Shown: in pieces, positions 47,744-60,038 of the stretch
Layout of the letters: every line of letters begins with the position of its first letter
Numbering within the stretch: position 1 is the first letter of the stretch
NCBI GenBank assembly: GCA_022376515.1
Contig: WTXI01000058.1
Span: 62,001-126,000 of the forward strand
DNA: 64,000 nt
Source of the DNA: Lactifluus volemus
Lineage: Eukaryota > Basidiomycota > Agaricomycetes > Russulales > Russulaceae
Reading direction: 5' to 3'
The notes under the pieces: generated by a model
What the model was told of the DNA's origin: nothing
Seen by the model: only the letters and a program-made list of their open reading frames with translations
Databases searched by the model: none
Made by a program: the position numbers and the translations under genes

Positions 47744-48083
47744 GTGGGACGAATGCGGTCGCTGTATTTCATGCATGTCGACTGAGGAGTTGGAGGCCGT
47801 TGCTGAATAAGTGGGAGAAGGCGGCCAAGATGCCCCGGACGAAAGGTGGTGGGTTGGGCGAAGGAGTGGGAAGGCAGGCGCGCGATTCGTGGTGTCCAGG
47901 CGTACGCTCGAGTCGTCCCGCGAGGAGGTCAGAGTGCCACATGTGGAATGCGAGGAGCTTGGGGCACGGGGGGAATGGTGATAAGACGAGGTTGGACGGG
48001 TGCCCTTAGATTGCATAAAAGGGCATGGGTCCGCTAGTTGAATTCGTTTCCCATCACCTCGCTCGTTTCAACTTTAGCACGCT
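47744..48083. other. Promoter-side spacer of the PLAC8 gene
   Basis: 340 bp between the end of repeat copy A and the PLAC8 start. No gene is seen. It presumably includes the promoter and 5' leader. Confidence 0.5.
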
Positions 48084-48747
48084 ATGGAAGGGCAGACAGT
48101 AGTCACCCAACCCCAGGTATGTATTTGTCTATGCCCTCTTATAATAAATGTTGAATGCTCAACCACCCGTCCGATTACTTTTTTCGGTTTTTGAAGGGTG
48201 TCGCCCCCATGACAGCAGGCGGAAACAGAAACGCCCTGAATCGTGAAGTTGCATCGGACGGGACTCGTGACTGGAGTTTTGGTCTCTGTTCCTTCTTCGG
48301 CGCCTGTGGCATTTGTATGTGTCGAATACCTCAACCCGGTCAACCCTTGATAACCTTACCCCTTTTCTTCCTCCCCCACCTTGCAGTCTGCTGGTCTTTC
48401 TGGTGTCCTTGCGTTGTTTACGGCAAGACCAAGCAGCGTCTGCACAACTTGCAGGCTCAGGGCACTCCTCTTCCTGGTGGTGGCGACGCAATTAATTCTG
48501 ACTGCCTCGTTTATGGCTGTCTGACAGCCTGGGGCTATGGTTGGATCTTGCAGGTATGTTGAGATCGCACGACCTTGCGAGTGAGTTCATCTCACCCCGT
48601 GTTTAGATCGGCAATCGTGGCAGTATCCGTGGCCGCTACAATATTCGCGGTAATGGATGCACCGATTGTCTCGTTGCCTGCTGTTGTCAGGTGTGTTCAC
48701 TTACGCAGGACCGCCGGGAAATTGAGGCGGAGGAGCACAGCTTTTAA
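48084..48747 (+). CDS. PLAC8 family cysteine-rich membrane protein
   Basis: Exons 48084-48116, 48197-48314, 48387-48553 and 48607-48747 give 152 residues with consistent phases. It starts [11 protein letters not shown]. The PLAC8 domain begins with [23 protein letters not shown]. The signature [18 protein letters not shown] follows, then the Cys-rich C-terminal core [14 protein letters not shown] and [18 protein letters not shown]. The family includes plant cadmium-resistance/FW2.2-like and fungal proteins at the plasma membrane, linked to metal tolerance or cell-size control; a specific role here is unknown. An 18 nt GT..AG stretch near 48690 is too short to be an intron, and reading through it gives the conserved CxxCxLTQ motif. 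It sits between two copies of the unclassified repeat. Confidence 0.93.
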
Positions 48748-49790
48748 GGGCCATCTTGTTTCCACTAAGACTGCTCACAGACTGGTCTGATTATACCACC
48801 TTTTCCTCGATTGTACAACCCAAATGTTGCGTTTTCTGTCATTTCACTCTGGTCAAAATGAGTCAACACAGTGTGAAGGAAATACGCTTTTTAGGCTCGA
48901 ATCTGCCAGTTTTCCATAGGCTGTTGCACTTTTGAGGATATCTGGTATCAATCCGGGTCAACACCGACCCGATGAAATGCTTCAGATCTGCCACTCATAT
49001 CGAGGGCTTTTGGGTTTCAAGCTTTAAAAGGTAATCAATGTTAGAGGTATGGCCCTAGTGAAAAGTCAGTTTTCCGAGGTGCACAAAGCATGATGATGAC
49101 CCCCGACCGGGGTTGTCCGAATTAGGGCAGGTTGCGTTTCTAACTTAGTTCCGTCAAATTCGGCGCGTCGATGCCGACGCGAACTGACTTGAGACCTGGC
49201 GAGGTGCGGCTATATCAGCTCTAAATTTCGTACGATCATCCACACAATCAACACGGAAACGACATTCAGGGCATGGGTGCGTTGATGCTGACAGGTGCCC
49301 AGGGATAGTGCCTTGGATCCTTAGATCCTCCGGCGCGTGAGCTTAACTTTACTTACTACGGTTATAGGTCGTAACAGCTAAGACACGAAGACGATACTCA
49401 CCTGGCTCGGGACACACAGGAAGATTTTGGGAAATGGAGAGGATTGGCGACGCTTCGTTCACAGTACAATTTGGGCGTCTTTAAGTATATATCAGAACCT
49501 GTGATTACTTGTGGCAGTGGGGCATATAATTGGGTACCGAACCACCCGAAGGACGCGGGAACTACGGATGAATCGGAGGTCCACGGACTGCACCGTGATC
49601 GAGCCCGAGGCATTAAAAGACAGGGACGTGGCCAAGGCGGAGTTGTGGGATGAGGAAAAACTTGGAGCAGACTCGGAATTTAGTAAAGCAGGCAAGGGCA
49701 GATCGTACTCGTTTTTACCGTCTTACCGTAACGTTGCATCTGTCACTCTATAAGCCTTCGATGTCCCAGCCCGCTCAAGAAGAGATCAAC
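48748..49790. other. Intergenic, no recognisable gene
   Basis: About 1 kb without a frame I can support. An 80-codon plus-strand frame at 49511-49753 has no recognisable motif. Confidence 0.55.
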
Positions 49791-50437
49791 AGGATCACGA
49801 TCACAAAGCTTCACAGAAGTTTAGCTGCGCACGGAAGGCGCTCATACTGCGGAATGAAGAGAACGGGCAGACACGGTACTGTTAATCTTGACTAGCACGT
49901 GACAATTGAAGTATCCGGGGCAGGGCCGGCAGGGCGGGCCCGGGCGTGACCGTTTCACGATTTCACGGGCGCTTGTCGGAGTAGGAAATTCACGCGCGCA
50001 ATAAAACGCCACATGCTGATTGACGTTCCCTCGGCTAAAATGCAGCTAGCACCCTTATGTTGTCAACTTATCTCCAGTTTTCACCTTTCCTTTGGTTAAT
50101 CGTCTCTAACTTAGTACTTTGTAAATGTATTTATCATTAGATCCTTCATTTTCTCAGCTAATTCAGCTAGTGAATGTTTTTGGTGTCAAATTTGCTAAAT
50201 CAATGCATTGTACAATTGACATATCTCTGTTGCTAAATGGGTGTACATAGAATGTGCGACATTATTCGGGAATGGTAGGTGTGTGCCAATGAAGTGGCAC
50301 GGGGTTAGAATGAGGATTCAAAGACGACGTATCTTTCGGAGCTTTGGGGGGTGTAAACACCTCATATCTCAGCAGTGGCAGCGGCACCGTCGAGACCTCC
50401 AGCACCCACGCCACATTTCCGTGCATGGTCCCAGCAT
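49791..50437. mobile_element. Unclassified interspersed repeat, copy B
   Basis: Matches 40063-41000 joined to 47610-47743. It keeps an unbroken LINE target site (TAGAATGAGGATTCAAAG near 50308-50325) and lacks the iteron array of copy A. A middle stretch (about 50000-50190) has no counterpart in copy A. No coding sequence. Confidence 0.75.
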
Positions 50438-50854
50438 CATGGCCAATCGCTATCTCGCTCGACCTGCTCGCGCAGAGCAGCTTCATGACGATCTGCGCGC
50501 CCGTTGACGGTCACACGACGCCCCCAAAGTTGTTGAAACATCACCAGAGTCTAGGATGAATCGGTGACGACGTCTTAAATAAAATACAATCCTCAAGACA
50601 GAATAACCATAAGTACTAATAGCTAGAAGTGTACGTTTTCCAGTGCGTAGACAGCTAGAAGTTTTAACTGGCACGGCGCAACCGATCTCGATTAGGAGCG
50701 ATAAGGGGGAGATCAATGTGTTGAGTCCCAGGTACACGTTGTCCTTGTATGGCCGTATCCTTGTACAAGCAGGCAGGACGGGTGCGAGGGGGTAAATGCG
50801 AACAATCACATCTAGATCATGATATGGTCGTGAAGGTTCCGGACTGCTACAAGG
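50438..50854. other. Intergenic gap before EXO70
   Basis: About 420 bp. It includes the EXO70 3' flank. The minus-strand frame across it shows no domain. Confidence 0.5.
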
Positions 50855-53237
50855 TCAGTAAAAACTCCTGATCTGCGCCTCCACCTCCTCAGGAGTCATC
50901 TTGATATCTGTTTTAGAAATAAGGTACCCCTGTTTGAAGAAAGAAAGAAAATCGAAACTGACATTTAGATGGATCTGCAAAGGGTACATTTATGACAACG
51001 ACAAGGGTGACAAGATGAACGGCACACATACTCTTACTGAACTCCTTCTCACGCATCTTCTGCGAGAACCGCTGAAAACTGGGCACGACCAGCCTGACGA
51101 CCTCATCTTCGAGCATCTCGCGCTGGTCCGAGTCCTCCTCTAGTACCCGTGCGAGCTGGTGCCTCTCCTTCGTTTCCTCCAACAAGTCGAAGAACCGCGT
51201 GAACTTCTCTTTCGCTGCGGCCTTGCCCCCGCCACCGGATTTGTCTTTGTCATCCGCGAGTACCTGTACAAGAGGAGAAAAGTTTGAATCAAAGTAGCCT
51301 GCTTTGGCGGTGCGAAAGTTCGAGTTGACCGAATCTTGGGTAGGCCTCGAAAGGATTTCAAGGACGGGTGCCCGTGGTTTTAGAAGCTTCGCGCAGAGAT
51401 AAGCGGAATTATTCAGTAAGAAAACTGAGCCAAAGGCAGGCCGTCTTTGCGTCCGTGAAAGGGTCGTGAGGCTTCCCATGAGTGTTGTCACAACGTCATC
51501 TTAGTCGAAAGGTGAGGTGAGCAGGCTATGAGTACGAAAACAAAGAAGGGTTGTACATGCGTAATGTTCGATGAGAATACGCTCGTTTCCCGGAGAAGAT
51601 TTCCCTTGGTTAGGCTTCGCCTGAACACCGTCGCCCATCCTCCAGTTTCCGTCCCCTAGGAGCATTAACGTTGACCCGACAGCATCGCGGACCTGTAGCA
51701 ACTTCTCGAGATACTGCGTAGTCTGCAGGTGCCCATGTGAAAGAAGTATTCACGAATCAGAGAAGCGACGTACCGAAATTGTGAAGTCGGCGCATCCTGT
51801 CCCAATCTCTCCGCCCCTCCCTAGTCCTGCTAGTTTGAGATCTGCCAGGAATTCGGGGAAACTGCGCAGGCAAACCCCACGCAGAGCATGCCAGCCTTCT
51901 TTTAGTTCGTTCTCCTTCCGCTCAGCGCGTCGTGTGATAATTTCGTCCCATCTGTCTTGGCGAGCTGACAGCGCTGAGTAAGATGCAAGCGCGTGAAAAG
52001 TGTACTTGTGTAATGAACGCTTGATGAACGTGGAGAGAGATGATAGTGTGGTATTGAAGAGGTTGGTTAGAGGAGTGAGAAGAGCAACATAGGTAGAAGG
52101 GAGATGCGATTGACCAGAGAGCGGGGCGAGCTGGGTGAGGAGGTTGTATTCTTCCTATAACCAAGTCAGGTAAGACAGAATACCAGTAACCGGGTAACGG
52201 GACTAACCTCGATAACGTCGAGAAGGTTGCTTGTCCATTGTCCCAATTCCCGCCCAGACAAAACGCCGTCGGTAGTCTCCGCCCGATCCACTACACGTCG
52301 TCCGTATACTTCTAAACATTTTCTGCCCCAGTTGCCTCTCATCTCAGCGTAGCCACGCTGTGCTTCCTTTAAAGCAGATAAGATTGCAGCAGCTGCGGGG
52401 TGAGATGGGTGCGTTGCTGGTAAAGGAAGAGAACGGAGGAATTTGACGAGAGGCTGCAGAGTGACGAGCGCATCACGAGGGAATGGGGAAAATTGGAAAT
52501 CTGTGCCTGCGGGAGGATTGCCCGAAGAACCAGAGGCAACGGTCTTTGTGAACAGCTGGGCAAGCTTTTTGGCCCCAGTTTCGACCAACCTGGCCTGCGT
52601 AGTGGAGTATAAGAGAAATGGGACGGAATCGAAAGGAAAGGCTCTGTTCTGACAGTATCACGTTGACTCTCGTCAGCCGATCCGAAAGCGATGCTGGCAT
52701 TTAGGCGTTCCACGGCATGAATGTACTCGTCAAGTTGACCAGGCTGAGGGCTTTAGGGAATGTGGGGCTGAAGTGAGCAGTGATTTTATCCATAGTGAGT
52801 GGGACGCACCCTCGCAGGATCAAAGCCTCCTCCTCAGCTATTCCCTCTTGGTTGCTTGCAACATCATCTATTTTCTGGAGAGCGCTCTCAATGTCTGATA
52901 TTTGATAAGAATTCAGAATGAAAAAGAGGATAAAAGCCAAGAAAACGAACTGTTTCCCCGCCTAGTTAGAACTTGCGTCGAGGTGTAAAGGGGAAGGATA
53001 GACTTTTCAAGCTTGACCAAACGATTGTCAAAACTCGTCAGGATGGCTGAAAGATGTATAAGAAAAGAAAAAGAAAAGAGCTTTGAAGTACTCACACGTC
53101 ATCCTTTGGGATATTTGACGTGTCTTGTTAAGATTCTGTTCTAACTGCCGTAGAAGCTCAGGACCAAGGAAACGCTCGAGTTAGTGCTGAAAACAGATGG
53201 AACGTACGAGCTCTATTTCTGCTGTCTCATCGTCCAT
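50855..53237 (-). CDS. EXO70: Exocyst complex subunit EXO70
   Basis: A subunit of the octameric exocyst that tethers secretory vesicles; EXO70 binds PI(4,5)P2 and Rho GTPases at the plasma membrane. The minus-strand gene starts at MDDETAEIELL (53237). N-terminal coiled-coil exons read TSILTSFDNRLVKLEKSI and SIESALQKIDDVA. Family blocks follow: ILRGPQPGQLDEYIHAVERL spliced across short introns, LVETGAKKLAQLF, and a middle with FPRDALVTLQPLVKFL. The C-terminal helical bundle has SVFLLNNSAYL and FQRFSQKMREKEFSK. The last exons encode the terminal KMTPEEVEAQIRSF motif that contributes to lipid binding, with the TGA at 50855-50857. No lesions were noticed. Low-complexity insertions (GGGGKAAAKEK) lie in the C-terminal half. 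Confidence 0.9.
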
Positions 53238-54574
53238 GGCACGAGTTTGTGGTTGACTGAGGAGAGAGCCCGTAACAACGCCTGGGGGATTGTCGATTAT
53301 CAGTTAAGATAAGATAGACTCGGCCTTCTCGGGTTTCTACAATTCCGCTCTTATCAACACACACAAATACTGGCACAGAGTTAGTTCAAGTTGTGGTGAC
53401 AAATGGAACCATCTTTTACAGCGTCTTGATGGTTTCCATCTGATTAACTCAACGTTTTCAGTTAACAAAAATTCTGGCCTACTGGCACACACCCTCCGAG
53501 TCAGCCATCTCCGTCCGCGGCGTCTACAAGGGCCCCAATTACGACCTAATGCGCGGTCGTAACGGCCCTAGGCAACTGTTGACTAGTAGTAGTCACTTCT
53601 TTAGTGCTAACTTAGCAGATTTTTGTGTCGAAGCGTCGAAGCAAGCCCCGCGGTAGGACTAGTTTTGCATCTACGCGACCAGACTCCGCCAACACTACAA
53701 ATTCGGCTGTCCACTAATGTGGTAATCGTTATCCGCCGCTCTGTGCCCCAATCGAAGTAACTTAACCTGGTCTTCTCGAGGTGGGTGCAGTTGTTATTCT
53801 AGGGCCCCGGCGGCGCTACTTTTGCGCCGCCACGTCGCTATTTGGGATTGGGTTGCTGAAGGACTCCGTGCCAGTGGTTTCTTGGTTCGCGCTGCTTCCT
53901 GAGAGGGCTAAGGCCTTTGAAAATGGCTCAGGGCAGCACCGTAGTCAAAAAGGAAATGTAGGAACATGGAAAACGATGGCATAGCGAGCTGATGACCGCC
54001 GACGGCACGGCCCGCCGACCTGACTCGACCCAATCCCACAATGGTTTCTCAAGTCAGGCGAATTCCATCTAGACGTCGTGACATTGCGAAGAAGTCGAGT
54101 TTGGAAGTCACCAGGCCTTCATGGCCAAATTGCATCTCGCAGGCTGAGTTGCAGCATGCACTTAGTTTTCCCTTCAAAGTGAGCAATGAAATCCCCCATA
54201 AAATTCCAAGTGCGTCCTCAATACGAAGCGCTTTGGTCTCACGCTATAAATAGTACAGGCTCCGATATTGCTGAATGTCCCTGAAATCATTCAAAGTTGG
54301 AGGAGATTTAGAACACAGCACTCACGTGACTCGGAAACGTACCTAGTTACCGTCGATCCGTTTAAACCAATTACTGTTGGAGTCTGCAGAACAAGACAAC
54401 CGGTAAGTAATAATTTCGCCGGCTATAGGTGCCTTGGATTTGAGCGGTTACTTTTCCCTCCCTGGCGTACTGTACAGTATGTAACAAGTTAACCTTCAAG
54501 TTGTTAGCTAGATAACCCAGTCATCCACTGCCGACTGTCGCCCCCACTCCCGCGTCCCTTCTCATTGGGCTTTC
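53238..54574. other. Divergent intergenic region
   Basis: About 1.3 kb between the divergent EXO70 and DUF6533 genes, so it should contain both promoters. The two longest frames (53781-53984 and 54041-54253) are short and unrecognised. Confidence 0.55.
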
Positions 54575-56332
54575 ATGTCCCTTTCGAGTCCTGTCGTAGA
54601 GCTCCGCACCTCGCGTCTGTAAGTCTCTCCGAATCAAGAGTATTCCTTCGTACTAATGCTGTGATTGACTCTTCGCCCTTCAAGGAGCTCGAATTATCTG
54701 CTGAGCATTATTCCTGTAGGTGAGGTGGAATTGGAAGGTCAACCTTTGGATGGACGAGCTGACTCGCATGTTGTCTTTTACTCCCAGCGATTCTTTACTA
54801 TGACTATGCACTCACCTTCTCCCGCGAAGTGGAGCTTTTCTGGCCTCATGAGAGCCGTCACGGTATAGGATGGGTCGAGTTCTTCTTCTTCCTAAACCGC
54901 TACCTTGCTTTTTTCGGACACATCCCGATCGCCCTTGGCCTTTTTATGAGGGGTTCTTTAGCTGTGGGTTTCTTTACTTCACTGATATTGTCGACCTTCT
55001 CATATCTATACCGTATGCCGGTGTTCCCTCCACAGGACGAACAATTGTGCGTGCTTGAACTAATCCACTGGCCTCTTCGTTGAAATGACGGCGACTTGAA
55101 GCTGCAAAGGAATGCGTTCATACTATGGATACCTCGGGATGGCCTTGCAATCTATTGTTGCTAGTGAGCCTGCTCGATTTCTCGTCACATTAGGGTTTCA
55201 GCTAACCATTTTAGTCCTCATTGCGATGCGCGTGTTTGCCTTGTATAACAAGAATTACCATCTTCTAGGGGTGCTAGTTACGCTGATAGGCGCGAGCGTC
55301 ATCACCGGCGGCGTACGAACATTTTTCCAGGCTCATCGTTTTGCCGCTTATCCCCAGGAGAACAGGTTGCAATAGCCACCGAAGCAGGCGACGCCGTGGT
55401 GCCACATCATATACATGGATGCAGTTTTTGTCTGGCACTTTCGGACGAGGGGTGCGCCTATTTCTCTATCACACAGAGATTCGGATTAGCTCAACGTTTT
55501 GGTGGTACCATTTCAGAGGTCAATGTGAGTCCTGCGCCACCAACGCAAGTAATGATTTTCCTAACTATGCCGTGATTCGGCTTCCCCTCTTGTCAGTTTT
55601 GTCAATCGCTTGGGGCGGCGTGATGGCATTTGATATCACGGTTTTTGTCCTTACGCTGTATAAGGCAATCAGAGTCGGCCGTAACGTCCCACTAATCCAC
55701 CGTCTCCTTCGTGACGGTAAGCGTCATACCTTGATCAAATAAAGCGCAAGTGCCATCATTGACCACAACATTATCAGGATCAGTGTATTTCTTGTATGGC
55801 TCATCTCATCAGTAATTTATATATCCAGAACGTTGACGAGTCACACGCTTTTCGTTAACAGTGTGCTCTTCACCGTCAATTTGGCCAATATATTGACGTT
55901 ACTGGTATGAGACCTCCCCCCGCAACTGAATGCCTTTTTTTACACGCTAACTCTTTCCACACCCTTAGCATGCCCCGGTCCGTCAATTCACCTTGACAGA
56001 TCACTTAGAACCTGATTCCTGAAATTTCCAAGACATTCCGAAAAAATTCGGCTACACCATTCGCAAACATGTTCGTGAGGTTTGCCCCCATTATCTGATC
56101 GATGACTGATTTCGGCTTTGGTGTTTTTTTTATTAGTCTATCTACGACGCTAGTCTCCCGCATGATGCTCCGCTTGCGTTCAAAACGTATTATGCACCCT
56201 TCACACGGGCTCGCACGGACCTCGGACGTAGATCTTGACTCGGCATTATCGGAGCTGAGTACTAGTCCCTTTGCCACAACGAGGTACAACGCTGAAGAAG
56301 GAGCCATCGAACCCAAGCGCACAACATCCTAA
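54575..56332 (+). CDS. DUF6533 multi-pass membrane protein
   Basis: A GPCR-like seven-helix family very common in Agaricomycetes, function unknown. Exon 1 starts MSLSSPVVELRTSRL. After introns, the DUF6533 core reads ILYYDYALTFSREVELFWP then FFFFLNRYLAFFGHIP, which is the family signature. Later helices are VLIAMRVFALYNKNYHLLGV, WGGVMAFDITVFVLTLYKAI, YFLVWLISSVIYI and a stretch ending NILTLL. The cytosolic tail begins STTLVSRMMLRLRSKR and ends EPKRTTS before the stop at 56330-56332. At least seven introns are needed. The splice sites I checked (for example the acceptor at 55606 and donor at 55717) are good. It is transcribed away from EXO70. Confidence 0.85.
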
Positions 56333-56832
56333 GGTTTTGTCAGAAGAAGAGTCCCATCGAATGATATAGACCTCCCCCAATAGGATGTAGTACAAATTAA
56401 TGCCAATCTTATGTATATTTAACACACAGTGACCTTCAAGAAGTTGCTGCATTTGTCTCCTCATTCCCTACTATCACCGGCTGGTTCTTTGAGAAATCTT
56501 CAAAACTGCCTCCGAAACTTAAAGAGTGGCCGAGATCTTGAGTTTCTGATGCATATCAACTGATCCGATCCGTTGGGCCGAGGCGTGAGCACCAAGCTTT
56601 CTGTCTTGAGCTTTGATGGCTGGCGGGATGATCCTCATAAGTGCACATTAGACAAGTGGGGTCTATATCTTCAATTTGTCATGACGTGCGCGGTCACGCA
56701 TCAAGTGCCGTTTAACCAGCTTCACAACATACATCATTCCTTGTCCTAAAACGCGCGCCCCTAACGTCATGTAGATAGACCGGCAAAGATACTCTCCGGA
56801 ACTCAATATTACTCAATCTCAAAACTTAGTGA
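56333..56832. other. Convergent 3' flanks
   Basis: 500 bp between the stop codons of the DUF6533 gene (plus) and P450 gene 1 (minus). Nothing else is seen. Confidence 0.6.
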
Positions 56833-59303
56833 TCAGTCCATGTTCGCTGGTCGAATGATTAGCGGCATTTGCGGTCCCGCAGTCGGATTCGACGCAACGG
56901 TAGGACGGCCGACGATCCCCGACCTGCGCACGATGTCGTCCGGTGACAAAGCTAGCTCAAACTCGAACGCCCGCACCAATGTGAAGATCAGGGCTTTGAT
57001 TCTGCAAGACGGTTATGCAACGAAAATTAGATCAGCGATTCGGGCGAAATGCAAAGAATCCACCCACTCAGCAACGCTGAAGCGATACCCTATACATCCG
57101 TATGGACCAGCGATAAATGTTGACAGGTGGCCATAGACGCTTGGGATTCCTTGCACCGTCTCCGGTAAGCTTTCCCATCGCTCGGGCCTACAATCACCAG
57201 AATCAGCTCCTCGAATACAACTTGAAGGTAGAGCAAGTGGGAATCATACCTGAATTCGTTCGCATCTTCTCCCCATAGTTCAGTTGATTGGTTCAACAGA
57301 CGAATGGGAATGACAACAAAGTCTCCTTTAGCCAGGCTTTTTTACGTCATGCATCGTCAGCGACTCCAGCACACACGCTGCATTTGAAAAAGACTCTCGC
57401 ACCGTACGGTATTTTGCAAAACCCCATTTTTGTCTGTGAAAGGCTTTTGTAAAGGAATCACCACGTCGTGATTAGCAACGCGCTGTGTAAATGACACAGG
57501 GGCATATAGGCGCAGTGACTCGCGTACGACGCCTTCTAAGTACGGGAGCGAGTTCAACTGTTCCATCGTTGGGGAATCAGTCGGGCAGGTGCGCAACTCC
57601 GCACGAAGTCTCCCTTGAACCACAGAGTGGCATGAGAGTGCGAACAGTGTCCAAGCCACGGCAGTGCTGCAACAGAAATTTTGACAACGTGATGAGAACA
57701 GCAACAGACACCTTACCTGGATGTTTCGTGACCAGCCAACAGGAAGGTGGGTACCTCTTAAAACATATTGTCGATAGTTCAGACAGGCCGTCTCAATTTG
57801 AACGAGTAAAATGAGCACTCACGCGAGAGTATCTCTGAGTCACTCATGCGCATACTCTCCGGAATATCAGCGGCTATATTTGACTTGACAAGCAGGCTAA
57901 GGAGGTCATGACCCTGCACATCCTGTTTTTCAACCACACTGGATCCGCTTGCACTTCGCTCGGCTAGTACGGCGGCCTTCCTTTCTTCAATCAGCTGAGA
58001 TCCGATGTGCCGCATTTCCCCGAAAGCGCGATCAAGCGTGCGAGAGCGTGCCGTTGGCTGTAGGTGGAACTGTACACGTCATTTTCTTTCAAGAGAGTAG
58101 GGGTACGTACGATTGAACGGAAGAGTGGAAAAGCGAATTGAATTATGAAGACTAAATTGCGTGCGTTGGCCATCACGATGGAGCGAAACGCCGTATACAT
58201 AGGATTCTTTGTCTCATCCCCTGAATGTAAGGAGTCGAAGGTGTAGTTAAATCCTGTGTGCAATTCGAAATGAGCAACAACTCGGAATGTAGCAAGCAGA
58301 GGGTCAGTGGCAATTGAGTTACCTGCGAGCCCAATGATGTCCAGGGTGACCTTGTTTAACCAAGTGTACGCGTCCAGCCTTAGCCTTCCATCCTTTCTTG
58401 ATGACTTTGAAATGAGATCTGCCCAAATCTCGCGAAGCTGTAGTATGGTTGGCGTTGAGTCTATAGTATAATGGGCTAAGGTGTACCTCTATCGATTTCT
58501 CCATGAATAACGATGTGAACTTCCGTACTTGAACAGGACCGAATGCAGGATTCTTGAAAGGAACAGGTCAAGAAGATCTCAGCTTGAGGCTTTACGGTGA
58601 CAATCTCATGGTGCTTACCATGACTTTACGCTGTAAATTCAAAATCATGAGAGTCGCTCTAACAGGAATATACGAGCATACCTGTTTCTTGTGTTGAGGC
58701 CCTAAACCCATTATGACGAATTGAATTAGTCCATGGCATAGGAACGTAACCTACGCACCCTCAACAAAAAGGAGGCCTAATATCAAAAGTTTATCGACCT
58801 TAGCCCTCGTACACCCAAACGTGAAGTTGTTGTACGTACCATTACCCATGAGGGCACCGAGAGAAAATTTCAAAAATTCTGTCTTTCGGAAAGAGTCGCT
58901 ATTTTGAAGAACGTATGAGATGGCCACGGGATCAACGGCCAGGAGTTTTGGAGTCTACAGATGATCGATTCTATCAGCATAGATTACAGACGAGTATAGA
59001 AAAATGAAATCGCACGAGGAAGGCAGAATAGAACTTCATGACGTGTCCATACGTATTGACCCACTCTTCTTGCAAGCGCGTCGAATCCGGCTCTGCTACA
59101 TCGGCAAAGTTACCCCTGAGCCAGTGTGTAGTTTTGGGCCCTGGAAGGCTCCGCAGAGGGGAACGTAAAGCACGGATACGGCGTTGCATGATAGTGAAGA
59201 GTACATAGGTAGCCAAGATTCCAAACAAGGACAACGCTATGAGCAAGACGAAGCGAGCAGCCGCTATGAAGAAGTGCTGGGGAGGGATAACCATCTGACG
59301 CAT
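56833..59303 (-). CDS. Cytochrome P450 monooxygenase, tandem copy 1
   Basis: A microsomal class II P450 with many introns. The start [12 protein letters not shown] opens an N-terminal membrane anchor ([20 protein letters not shown]) followed by the Pro-rich hinge [16 protein letters not shown]. Downstream motifs are the I-helix AGHETS, the K-helix ExxR as ESLRLYAP, and the heme-binding loop [13 protein letters not shown] with the axial Cys. The C-terminus is spliced as RFSVAE to [18 protein letters not shown] and ends [11 protein letters not shown]. All catalytic motifs are intact. The substrate cannot be predicted. The gene is a head-to-tail paralogue of the P450 at 60039-62508, with the same intron positions where I compared them. 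Confidence 0.92.
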
Positions 59304-60038
59304 GGTGGGATGGAATGCCTGACTATAGTGTTATTTGGATACACTTTGCTGTAGCTGTATATAAGCTCATGACTCTTTGCCGTGGCCATCACCGTGTTTG
59401 CATCATTTTGCCGAACTCTCCTATTTTGGTAAAAGTAGCCTCGGCCCGCATATGTCCGTCCGCCGGCGGCATTGCGCAACCCGTCGGACCTTCGGTGACC
59501 GTCGGTAAGCAATGATGCTTCCCATTCTCGGATCGGGTCGATACACTGCGCAAGGAAGGACGCAAAGAACTACAAGGCAGCTTCAAGTGTGAGCAACCAG
59601 GATTCGTCAGGGAGACATAAAGGCCTATCCGCAGTGGCCTGCCCGAATGCGCAGTTGATCAAAGCCGATCTGCCGATGTGTGTCGTGTCCATTTTCTGCG
59701 CGGTTGCGCCCAGTGATCACTAGTTGGAAGGGGCAGAACATATGAATATACAGTAGGATAAGGCACCTCGGACACTTAATGGGGCGATAAGATCTGGGGC
59801 CGTCATCATCATGACATGATACATACTAGGGCCATCATCTACGGCATGACGCAAGCTCTAAATTTCAAATGGGAACCTAGAGTAGAACTGGGCTGTGTAC
59901 TACAGCAATACTGTGCTCATCGCGGGTCCAACCCTGAAGAAGCTTTCCTAGAATCCTAGTCACACATTCCTACTGCACACCTAGCGTGAGAATAAAATTG
60001 GGCCTGGATAATAACCTCCGAAAGTCAACACATGGTAT
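59304..60038. other. Spacer between tandem P450 genes
   Basis: 735 bp that should contain the promoter of P450 copy 1 and the 3' flank of copy 2. No gene is seen. Confidence 0.6.

Noticed and set aside
48690..48707. Possible 18 nt intron in the last PLAC8 exon
   Set aside because: Too short to splice; reading through restores the conserved CxxCxLTQ motif.
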